14,150 bases of DNA from positions 1-14,150 of the forward strand of contig DNNY01000127.1 in the NCBI GenBank assembly GCA_003497765.1, read 5' to 3'. The position numbers and the translations under genes were made by a program. Shown here in pieces: positions 7,947 through 14,150 of the stretch (position 1 is the first letter of the stretch; each line of letters starts with the position of its first letter). The notes under the pieces are model-generated. The model had not been told where the DNA came from, made no database searches, and saw only the letters and a list, made by a program, of their open reading frames with translations. Origin of the DNA: Oceanospirillaceae bacterium. Lineage in GTDB: Bacteria > Pseudomonadota > Gammaproteobacteria > Pseudomonadales > Balneatricaceae.

Positions 7947-8504
7947 TTAAGTTGATTGGCGGCGGTAGATAATCAATAAAATAATAAATGCAGTAACTTG
8001 GGTGACAGACAGCACATAATCCATATTGTAGGGCCCATAACTATAGAGAACCCATGCCGAATAGAGGCCACAAATACCTAGGATCACTCGTTGACTATTG
8101 CTCCATTGTTGCGATAGCAAGCCCGCCGAAACCACCAAAACCGCAATCCATAGGCCAATAATAACTATCAGATAGTCAGCATTTAAACCTGTACGCCGGC
8201 CTAGTTCAAAGAGTGCAGCCAAACCCAAAAAGATACGCCCCCAGGTGGCCGTTTGCCACTGCCATGCGAGGCTAAAGTGCAACACCACCAAGGCGATCAA
8301 AGGTAAACTAATATAGCTTACACTGTTGCTCAACATTAACATGCCAGCATGATCGGCTGACAAGTTAATAAGAGGTGCGTGAGTTATCTGTTGTAAGGCA
8401 ATAAATAAACTGGCTAAGGCGGCTGTTTTGTTACTTGGTACCTGACTTTGCCAGCAGGTATAAGCCAACCAAGCAAAAGCAAATCCAAAGATAATAGGTA
8501 ACAT
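7947..8504 (-). CDS. uncharacterised multi-pass membrane protein downstream of hemL
   Basis: I do not recognise the family. The 185-residue protein is very hydrophobic, with about six or seven likely membrane segments near residues 2-18, 28-46, 55-80, 87-100, 111-130, 140-156 and 163-180, and a short basic tail (RRQ). It has no signal for secretion, no cysteine motif and no obvious catalytic motif. Charged or polar features between helices include LFELGRRTGLNADY at 98-111. The ATG has a good AAAAGG ribosome site eight bases upstream that spans the hemL stop. The start lies only 12 bases past that stop, so it is almost certainly co-transcribed with hemL. Its 3' end is six bases from the convergent lipoprotein gene, with no room for a dedicated terminator. 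A small transporter, channel or sensor subunit are all possible. Confidence 0.8.
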   Translation of the reverse strand: MLPIIFGFAFAWLAYTCWQSQVPSNKTAALASLFIALQQITHAPLINLSADHAGMLMLSNSVSYISLPLIALVVLHFSLAWQWQTATWGRIFLGLAALFELGRRTGLNADYLIVIIGLWIAVLVVSAGLLSQQWSNSQRVILGICGLYSAWVLYSYGPYNMDYVLSVTQVTAFIILLIIYRRQST

Positions 8505-8516
8505 GTTTATAGCCTT

Positions 8517-9806
8517 TTATAACTGTGCAAAGGCCGCTTCAGCTGCTGCCAGGGTGCCGGCTAATTCTGCTTCACCATGAGCACTGGAGACGAACCCTGC
8601 CTCAAATGCAGATGGCGCCAGATAGACACCCTGAGCTAACATTAAATGGAAGAAGCGACTAAACCTATCGGTATCACAATCCATAACATCGGTAAAACAA
8701 GTTACTTCCTTCTGATCGGTAAAGAACATACCAAACATGCCGCCAACTTGTGCCGTAGTAAATGGAATCCCAGCAGCTGCAGCGCGCTCACGCATACCGT
8801 CCAGCAGACGCTCGGTGTATGCCGTTAATTGCTCATAAAAACCAGGCTTACTGATTTCTTCCAGCATGACGATGCCAGCACTCATGGCTACTGGGTTACC
8901 CGATAAAGTTCCGGCTTGATATACCGGACCGAGTGGCGCTAAGTGTTGCATAACTTCAGCACGACCGCCAAAAGCCGCCACAGGCATACCACCACCAATT
9001 ACCTTACCCAAAGCGGTAAGATCTGGAATGACCCCATAATAACCTTGGGCACAGTGCAGGCCTACCCGGAATCCCGTCATCACTTCATCAATAATCAACA
9101 AAGCACCATAGGCATCACAGATATCCCGTAAGCCTTGCAGAAAGCCCTCTTGGGGGGGGATACAGTTCATATTACCGGATACGGGTTCAACAATAATGCA
9201 GGCAATATCATTACCCACCTGTTCAAAAGCCGCTCTAACGCTATCAAGGTCGTTATAGGTTAGGGTTAATGTATGGTCAGCAAGGCTGGCAGGGACACCT
9301 GGTGAGCTTGGTACCCCAAGGGTTAATGCGCCAGAGCCAGCTTTTACTAATAGGGAGTCAGAATGGCCATGGTAGCAGCCTTCAAACTTAACAATTTTAT
9401 CACGGTTGGTGTAACCCCTTGCTAAACGAATAGCACTCATGGTTGCTTCCGTGCCAGAGCTAACCATGCGCACCATATCCATGCCTGGCAATAGCTCACA
9501 TATCTTGTCGGCCATTTTTGTTTCAACTTGTGTGGGCGCACCAAACCCTAGTCCATTTTCAATACTATTTCTTACTGCATCCAATACTGCTGGGTGGGCA
9601 TGGCCCAGAATCATTGGCCCCCATGAACCAACATAGTCGATATAACGATTATCGTCTTCATCAATCAACCAAGCGCCTTCGCCCCGCTTAAAAAATAGCG
9701 GTGTGCCGCCAACACCTTTAAAAGCCCGCACTGGCGAGTTAACCCCGCCGGGAATATGTTTTTGTGCAGCTTGGAAAAGTTCTTCTGAACGAGTAAAAGT
9801 AGACAT
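8517..9806 (-). CDS. hemL: glutamate-1-semialdehyde 2,1-aminomutase
   Basis: HemL is a PLP enzyme that converts glutamate-1-semialdehyde to 5-aminolevulinate, the second step of the C5 route to haem. The start is the ATG at 9806-9804: it has an AGAGG ribosome site and gives the family N-terminus [12 protein letters not shown] longer frame up to 9866 adds 20 unrelated residues and is rejected. The resulting 429 residues compare with 426 in E. coli. Visible are [10 protein letters not shown] at 20-29, [16 protein letters not shown] at 116-131, the cofactor-binding [14 protein letters not shown] at 236-249 and the PLP lysine K268 in ALGKVIGGG. An eight-C run in the coding strand (9159-9152) encodes a Pro-Pro pair; the frame is intact. 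The ClC gene lies upstream on the same strand across 123 bases, which probably hold a separate hemL promoter, although none stands out. Confidence 0.97.
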   Translation of the reverse strand: MSTFTRSEELFQAAQKHIPGGVNSPVRAFKGVGGTPLFFKRGEGAWLIDEDDNRYIDYVGSWGPMILGHAHPAVLDAVRNSIENGLGFGAPTQVETKMADKICELLPGMDMVRMVSSGTEATMSAIRLARGYTNRDKIVKFEGCYHGHSDSLLVKAGSGALTLGVPSSPGVPASLADHTLTLTYNDLDSVRAAFEQVGNDIACIIVEPVSGNMNCIPPQEGFLQGLRDICDAYGALLIIDEVMTGFRVGLHCAQGYYGVIPDLTALGKVIGGGMPVAAFGGRAEVMQHLAPLGPVYQAGTLSGNPVAMSAGIVMLEEISKPGFYEQLTAYTERLLDGMRERAAAAGIPFTTAQVGGMFGMFFTDQKEVTCFTDVMDCDTDRFSRFFHLMLAQGVYLAPSAFEAGFVSSAHGEAELAGTLAAAEAAFAQL

Positions 9807-9925
9807 AAAACCTCTGTAACAGAAAAGTAACGAATTGATCAGAATGCTATTATCCACATAAAGCAATAGAGGGGCTAGTTAGCAAAGTGTAAAGTCGTGC
9901 ATAGATGACCTTTAACCGGGCTGAA

Positions 9926-9937
9926 AGGGTTAACCCT
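9926..9937. repeat. 12-base perfect palindrome at the 3' end of the ClC gene
   Basis: AGGGTTAACCCT is a perfect palindrome that spans the stop codon of the ClC gene (TAA at 9932-9930). No T-run follows in the minus direction, so it is at best a weak terminator. It may simply reflect the codons at the end of the gene. Confidence 0.35.
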
Positions 9938-11651
9938 GTTGCATCAAATTGGTAATCTTGCTGGCAGGCAAGACACCAATCACCTGTTCATCTAGGTCAG
10001 TAATCAGTAGATAAGCATAATCGTGGTGTTGGCTTAAATCCCAAGCCTCTCTCAAGGTTGCCCGCGAAGAGCAGTAGCCAAATTCACTGGAAGCCGTTGA
10101 TCTTGCCTGCTGGATACTGTCCTGAAGTTGATCAAGAGCAAGATCTTGGCTGGCAATAACGGCAATGATCTGGTTTTCTTTATAAATCAACAGCCAGTCT
10201 TTACCATGCGCAATCGACTTATTGACCCCTGTCATATCATGATCAGCATGGTGGGCAATTTGATCATCCATTAAGCTGGTGACGCCTCTTTGTGTAAGGG
10301 ATTGATTGATAAGGTTATCCTGCAGAGCCACCCCTTGGTGACGCAATACCTCAATAAAGGTAGAGTCCTGTTTAAATATATAACGGCAGGTAAAGTTAGC
10401 CATTATTACCACAGCCATACCGGGTAAGATCACTTCCGGATTATGGGTTAACTCCAATAATGCTATCAACCCAGCTAAAGGTGCCTGTAAAACAGCACTC
10501 ATCATAGCGGCCATACCAAGCATGGCATAAAAACCAGAAGTCGAAATGGGACCAGCGATCAGACCCTGGCTTATTAGTCCCAAAGCCCCACCGGCACTGG
10601 CACCAATCAGCAACGTAGGCCCAATCAAACCAATTGGCATGCCCAGACCAACACTCACTGCCGTAGCAAACAGCTTCGCCAATGCCAGCATAAGCAATAA
10701 TTGGATAGCATATTGCCCCTCAATAGCAGCCAAGATGCTATCAGTCCCCACCCCCATTATCTGCGGTACTTGAGTGGCTAGTAAGCCAGTCACGAGGCCA
10801 GCCCCAAGCATACGCAGCATAATGGGCTTGCCGCCGACACTGAGGCTAACAGTAACTGTTTTGGTAAATAGCGCAGCTAAGGCGCCGAAAATAACCCCAT
10901 AAATCAAGATAAGGGGCATTTCCTGGAGGCTAACAAAAGCAATATTAGGGGCCATAAAGGCCATTTCGGCGCCATATAAACTGTTATGTACCAAAGTAGC
11001 GGTGACGGCAGAAATAATTATGGGGGTAAAGCCAACCACTGTATATTCAAGCATAACCACTTCCATGGCAAAGATAACCCCAGCCATGGGCGTATTAAAG
11101 GATGCAGCAATAGCGCCAGCGGTACCACAGCCAACCAAGGTACGAATACTATTGTCTGGTAGCTGCCAAAAGCGCCCTAACTGTGAACTAATCGCGGCAC
11201 CAAGGTGGACAGCAGGTCCTTCACGCCCACCAGATTGCCCAGTAATAATGGCTAAAGCACCACCAAAAAACTGCACCAAGGTATTCTTAAATGGCATATA
11301 ACCTTTATTATTGAGCATACGTTGCATCACATGAGTGACGCCTGTTTGGCGCGCCTTGGCCTTAAACAGCATCAACCATAGACCTATGAGACCACCACCA
11401 ATAACGGGCAATAGAAAATGCCATAATGTAGGTAGGCTTTCAAAGCCCTCAGCTGTACCACTGGGTAGCCAATGGGCCAGAGGTAATTCAAACAGACTGC
11501 GAAATCCAATAATAATTAACGCTGAGGCTACGCCCGCAATAAGACCCAACAAGGCCATTTGAGGCAGTGCATCTGTATCGGCTAAACGATGGCGGAAATA
11601 GTCTGGTGAAAACAGCCGCTGCGTTAGTTTTTGATCTGGTTTTCTGGCCAT
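9930..11651 (-). CDS. ClC-family chloride channel/transporter with C-terminal CBS-like region
   Basis: The 573-residue inner-membrane protein has the ClC core (about 30-425) with many hydrophobic helices, followed by a soluble region (about 430-573) that looks like a degenerate CBS pair. GGREGP at 141-146 keeps the external gating glutamate (E144). Other selectivity elements differ from E. coli ClcA: the GSGIP stretch reads QTGVT (102-106), GIFAP reads GLIGP (341-345), FIIEEM reads FAMEVV with V198 at the proton-glutamate position (E203), and the central tyrosine (Y445) aligns with P405. Glu-to-Val at the proton site is also seen in animal ClC channels, so channel-like transport is possible, but substrate and mechanism cannot be settled here. 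AAGG seven bases before the ATG supports the start. hemL-clc-erpA adjacency is also found in E. coli, but this protein is not a close ClcA copy. Confidence 0.9.
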   Translation of the reverse strand: MARKPDQKLTQRLFSPDYFRHRLADTDALPQMALLGLIAGVASALIIIGFRSLFELPLAHWLPSGTAEGFESLPTLWHFLLPVIGGGLIGLWLMLFKAKARQTGVTHVMQRMLNNKGYMPFKNTLVQFFGGALAIITGQSGGREGPAVHLGAAISSQLGRFWQLPDNSIRTLVGCGTAGAIAASFNTPMAGVIFAMEVVMLEYTVVGFTPIIISAVTATLVHNSLYGAEMAFMAPNIAFVSLQEMPLILIYGVIFGALAALFTKTVTVSLSVGGKPIMLRMLGAGLVTGLLATQVPQIMGVGTDSILAAIEGQYAIQLLLMLALAKLFATAVSVGLGMPIGLIGPTLLIGASAGGALGLISQGLIAGPISTSGFYAMLGMAAMMSAVLQAPLAGLIALLELTHNPEVILPGMAVVIMANFTCRYIFKQDSTFIEVLRHQGVALQDNLINQSLTQRGVTSLMDDQIAHHADHDMTGVNKSIAHGKDWLLIYKENQIIAVIASQDLALDQLQDSIQQARSTASSEFGYCSSRATLREAWDLSQHHDYAYLLITDLDEQVIGVLPASKITNLMQQG

Positions 11652-11690
11652 GTTATGCCTTCTTGTGCTGGCGCGTAGAATAAGCCCTTA

Positions 11691-11720
11691 AGAATAACTG
11701 AATTACTAGGCATCAGACAA
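11691..11720 (-). promoter_or_regulatory. candidate promoter for the ClC gene
   Basis: On the minus strand TTGTCT (11720-11715) and TATTCT (11696-11691) are separated by 18 bases, with four of six consensus matches each. The leader to the ATG at 11651 would be about 35 bases. Weak consensus evidence only. Confidence 0.25.
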
Positions 11721-11793
11721 ATACTGCTTTAGAATTAAGTCTTTGAAAATGAGACCTTTTGGTATTAAGTATCATAGCGGTTAGGTGGGAAAA

Positions 11794-12831
11794 GTGAACA
11801 AAGTTGCTATTGTGGGTGGAACGGGATACACCGGAGTCGAGCTATTGCGTATTTTGGCGCGCCATCCAGGTGTTGAAGTCAGTGCTATAACCTCACGCTC
11901 TGAAGCTGGGCGTCAGGTGTCTGATATATATCCCAGCCTAAGAGGCGAATTCGACTTAGCTTTTACTGAACCGAATAATGAGACCCTAGCAGAGGCTGAT
12001 CTGGTATTTTTTGCTACCCCTAACGGTGTGGCCATGAAGCAAACTAGGGCGCTATTAGAGAGTGGCACCAAAGTGATCGATTTAGCCGCTGACTTCCGGC
12101 TACAAGATATTGATGCATGGTCCCAATGGTATGGTATGGAACATGCCTGTCCTGACTTGGTGGCAGAAGCTGTATATGGACTGCCGGAAGTTAATAGGCA
12201 GGCAATTACCACGGCGCGATTAGTTGCCAATCCTGGTTGCTATCCCACAGCAGTCCAAATTGGTTTGTTGCCAGTAATTGAACAAGGTCTGGTCAATATC
12301 CAACAAATAATCGCGGACTGTAAGTCTGGGGTCAGCGGTGCTGGTCGTGGTGCAGCAGTTGGAAGCCTTTTCTGTGAGGCGGGGGATAGCTTTAAAGCCT
12401 ATGGCGTAGCAGGCCATCGTCATCTACCCGAAATTAAGGAGCGTCTGGCGGTTGCTGCCAAAGCACCGATTGGTTTGACCTTTGTGCCGCATTTGACTCC
12501 CATGATCCGTGGTATACACGCTACCATTTATGCCCAGCTGGACGCGGCTATTGATTTACCAAGTCTGCAAGCTATTTATGAAGAGCGTTATGTCAATCAC
12601 GGTTTTGTTGATGTGATGCCCCTAGGCAGTCATCCTGAAACGCGCAGTGTACGTGGTTCTAATATTTGTCGTCTGGCGGTGCATCAACCCCAGGGAGAGA
12701 ATACTTTAGTGATATTGTCTGCCATTGATAATCTAGTTAAAGGTGCTGCTGGACAGGCTGTACATAATATGAACCTTATGTTTGGCTTAGATGAGCATGC
12801 TGGGTTGGATATTATGCCCTTGTCCCCATAA
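11794..12831 (+). CDS. argC: N-acetyl-gamma-glutamyl-phosphate reductase
   Basis: ArgC reduces N-acetylglutamyl phosphate to the semialdehyde with NADPH, the third step of arginine synthesis. The start is taken as the GTG at 11794 because AGGTGG lies about five bases upstream; a GTG at 11785 would add three residues and lacks a good ribosome site. This gives 345 residues, close to Pseudomonas ArgC. Visible are the Rossmann glycine motif [14 protein letters not shown] at about 6-19, FFATPNGVA, the catalytic cysteine in [19 protein letters not shown] and the late block [20 protein letters not shown] keeps the standard active site. argC stands alone, with no other arg genes beside it, as is usual in pseudomonads. 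A terminator directly follows the stop. I saw no ArgR box in the upstream gap. Confidence 0.95.
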   Translation: MNKVAIVGGTGYTGVELLRILARHPGVEVSAITSRSEAGRQVSDIYPSLRGEFDLAFTEPNNETLAEADLVFFATPNGVAMKQTRALLESGTKVIDLAADFRLQDIDAWSQWYGMEHACPDLVAEAVYGLPEVNRQAITTARLVANPGCYPTAVQIGLLPVIEQGLVNIQQIIADCKSGVSGAGRGAAVGSLFCEAGDSFKAYGVAGHRHLPEIKERLAVAAKAPIGLTFVPHLTPMIRGIHATIYAQLDAAIDLPSLQAIYEERYVNHGFVDVMPLGSHPETRSVRGSNICRLAVHQPQGENTLVILSAIDNLVKGAAGQAVHNMNLMFGLDEHAGLDIMPLSP

Positions 12832-12854
12832 AGACTACTTAGCTAGTCTTTTTT
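12830..12854 (+). terminator. intrinsic terminator of argC
   Basis: AAAGACTA (12830-12837) and TAGTCTTT (12844-12851) form a perfect eight-base stem with a six-base loop, and a run of six T covers 12849-12854. The stem starts inside the argC stop codon. It is AT-rich, so efficiency may be modest, but stem plus T-run is the classical pattern and separates argC from erpA. Confidence 0.7.
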
Positions 12855-12915
12855 AAGTCGCCTCAGGGGCAGTCCGAAATACGAGTAGTATATTCCTTAT
12901 TGCCTGACCCAATAC

Positions 12916-12945
12916 TTGATTGCATTGCTGGGTTAAGGCGATAAT
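12916..12945 (+). promoter_or_regulatory. candidate sigma-70 promoter for erpA
   Basis: TTGATT (12916-12921) and GATAAT (12940-12945) are separated by 18 bases, with four and five consensus matches. The expected start of transcription near 12952 leaves about 20 bases before the ATG at 12972. A palindrome CGATAATATCG (12939-12949) covers the -10 box, where a repressor could bind. In E. coli erpA is under IscR control, but no clear IscR site was recognised. Confidence 0.45.
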
Positions 12946-12971
12946 ATCGTCATATATGATTAGGTTGTTAA

Positions 12972-13334
12972 ATGAACATGGAAAACTTTGATCCCCAAGC
13001 CGCCGAAGAAGCTATGCATTTTACTGATGCAGCGGCAGAAAAAGTCCAAAAGCTCTTAGAAGAGGAAGAAAACCCATCATTATGCTTGCGTGTTTACGTG
13101 ACAGGTGGTGGCTGTTCGGGCTTTTCCTATGGCTTTACTTTTGATGACAAGGTGGCCGAAGATGACACGCGCATCCAAAACCATGGGGTGTCAATGTTGG
13201 TAGATGCTATGTCTATACAATACTTGATGGGTGGTACCGTGGACTACAAAGAAAGCCTACAGGGCTCACAATTTACTGTGCAAAACCCCAATGCCACCAC
13301 CACTTGTGGTTGTGGTTCTAGCTTCTCTATCTAG
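12972..13334 (+). CDS. erpA: iron-sulfur cluster insertion protein ErpA
   Basis: ErpA is an A-type carrier that delivers Fe-S clusters to apoproteins, including the isoprenoid enzymes IspG and IspH in E. coli. The 120-residue protein matches the family (114 in E. coli). The three cluster-binding cysteines are C48 in GGGCSGF, and C112 and C114 in the terminal [10 protein letters not shown]. The wording of these blocks ([33 protein letters not shown]) points to ErpA rather than IscA or SufA. The ATG at 12972 is preferred over the one at 12978 because AGG lies seven bases upstream. It probably has its own promoter after the argC terminator. It converges with the M23 peptidase gene across 38 bases, which hold only a weak five-base hairpin. 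Confidence 0.96.
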   Translation: MNMENFDPQAAEEAMHFTDAAAEKVQKLLEEEENPSLCLRVYVTGGGCSGFSYGFTFDDKVAEDDTRIQNHGVSMLVDAMSIQYLMGGTVDYKESLQGSQFTVQNPNATTTCGCGSSFSI

Positions 13335-13372
13335 CAATAAGTCTTGAATACCCAATATTCCAATACACAGTG

Positions 13373-14150
13373 CTAGGGTGTACCTAGCTTGTAAGCCTGT
13401 AATTGATCTAATAGGTCTTCACCTAAAGGGGCAAAGGTTTGCATTTGTTGCTCATTAAGAGGTTCAACATTTGGAAACTCTACTTTTAAGGGGTTTTTAT
13501 GGACGCCATTAACCCTGAATTCATAATGTAAATGTGGCCCTGTAGAAACACCTGAGCTGCCGATATAGCCAATAACTTGACCTTGTTTTACCCGTGAGCC
13601 CTTGCTGATCTTGCTATGATATTTGGACATATGAGCATATAAGGTTGTATAGATGCCAGCGTGCTGAATGATAATGGTGCGGCCATACCCACCTTTGGTC
13701 CCTTTCCAAATGACTTTGCCATCACCAGATGCTTTGATTGGTGTTCCCGTGGGTGCCGCATAATCCACCCCTCGATGGGGGCGCACAACGTTCAGAATAG
13801 GATGTTTACGTTTTAAATTATATTTGGAACTAATACGGAAGAAATCTACTGGGCTGCGCAAAAACGCCTTCCGCATACTGTAGCCTTGTTCATTGTAATA
13901 ATTACCATCACTATGGCGTATAGCGTTTACAACGCGCCCCTGGTTAATAAATTGGGCGGCTAATATTTCCCCTTCACCAAATGGCTTATCATCTAAATAA
14001 GTTGTTTCATAAAGGACAACAAAGCTATCACCAGCACGTATGTCGAGGGCAAAATCGATATCCCAGCCAAAAATCTTCGCCATTTCCATCAACTTTTTCT
14101 GAGATAAGCCGGCTTTCTGGCCATCTACAAACAGAGAGTTTTGAATTGTG
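13373..14150 (-). CDS. M23 family peptidoglycan DD-metalloendopeptidase, N-terminus cut by window edge
   Basis: M23 peptidases cut peptide cross-bridges of the cell wall in the periplasm. The frame is open at the right edge, so signal peptide and start are missing; the apparent start at 14092 is a TTG inside the gene, since codons upstream (reading NSLFVDGQKAGLSQKKLMEM) continue the family sequence. Visible are the conserved linker FGWDIDFALDIRAGDSF, then the catalytic domain with HRGVDYAAPTGTPI (zinc His and Asp), YGRTIIIQH, LYAHMS and HLHYEFRVNG (the second zinc motif HxH). The metal ligands are complete. It resembles the MepM-like protein encoded near erpA and tyrS in Pseudomonas, so tyrS may lie just past the right edge. 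The C-terminal tail is short. The natural partner process is cell-wall growth, shared with mrcB in this window. Confidence 0.93.
   Translation of the reverse strand, partial: TIQNSLFVDGQKAGLSQKKLMEMAKIFGWDIDFALDIRAGDSFVVLYETTYLDDKPFGEGEILAAQFINQGRVVNAIRHSDGNYYNEQGYSMRKAFLRSPVDFFRISSKYNLKRKHPILNVVRPHRGVDYAAPTGTPIKASGDGKVIWKGTKGGYGRTIIIQHAGIYTTLYAHMSKYHSKISKGSRVKQGQVIGYIGSSGVSTGPHLHYEFRVNGVHKNPLKVEFPNVEPLNEQQMQTFAPLGEDLLDQLQAYKLGTP

Noticed and set aside
9807..9866. Twenty-residue N-terminal extension of HemL
   Set aside because: It does not resemble the family, and the ATG at 9806 has a good ribosome site and gives the standard N-terminus.
11002..11301. Plus-strand open frame inside the ClC gene, with others at 11335-11562 and 10546-10773
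   Set aside because: These are antisense shadows of a firmly identified gene, with no ribosome site or recognisable protein sequence.
11691..11720. Possible ARG box (TGAAT...) upstream of argC
   Set aside because: Only one half-site is present and the second half does not match.
13346..13360. Hairpin GAATA/TATTC between erpA and the M23 gene as a bidirectional terminator
   Set aside because: The stem is only five AT-rich pairs and no T-run follows.
1..14150. A new defence, mobile or biosynthetic system
   Set aside because: All genes but one belong to housekeeping families in a known order; no recombinase, toxin, repeat array or foreign-looking segment was seen.

Overview
This is a dense, ordinary stretch of chromosome from a gammaproteobacterium. 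It holds thirteen genes: twelve of recognisable family (two of them cut by the window ends) and one uncharacterised membrane protein. No mobile element, CRISPR array, RNA gene, phage remnant or defence island is visible. The moderately AT-rich coding, the glutamine-rich proteins and ArgC/M23 proteins close to what I remember from Pseudomonas suggest a Pseudomonadales/Cellvibrionales/Oceanospirillales-type marine or aquatic bacterium. Genus cannot be given from the sequence alone.

Layout, left to right. (1) Positions 1-3817, minus strand: a tight cluster dksA-gluQ-pcnB-folK-panB, covering stringent-response control of RNA polymerase, tRNA-Asp queuosine glutamylation, RNA polyadenylation, folate synthesis and pantothenate synthesis. 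panB runs off the left end. (2) Positions 3818-4122: a 305-base divergent regulatory gap with a TTGACA promoter candidate for dksA and a 15-base inverted repeat. (3) Positions 4123-7940, plus strand: sfsA, then mrcB (bifunctional PBP1b), then a TPR lipoprotein that looks like the LpoP type of PBP1b activator. (4) Positions 7947-11651, minus strand: a ClC-family chloride transport protein with a C-terminal CBS-like region, hemL (haem precursor synthesis) and a small multi-pass membrane protein of unknown function behind hemL. (5) Positions 11794-13334, plus strand: argC (arginine synthesis) with its own terminator, then erpA (Fe-S cluster insertion). (6) Positions 13373-14150, minus strand: an M23 cell-wall endopeptidase that runs off the right end.

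The order panB-folK-pcnB-gluQ-dksA / sfsA / mrcB / hemL / clc / erpA follows the E. coli region near 3 minutes closely, but sfsA is turned relative to dksA. The argC ... erpA ... M23 peptidase end instead resembles the Pseudomonas arrangement. The window therefore joins two conserved neighbourhoods.

The most interesting points are the mrcB-lpoP pair, the ClC protein that keeps the gating glutamate but has lost three other signature residues (including a Glu-to-Val change at the proton-glutamate position), the unknown membrane gene tied to hemL, and several perfect palindromes in the gaps. I found no convincing new multi-gene system.
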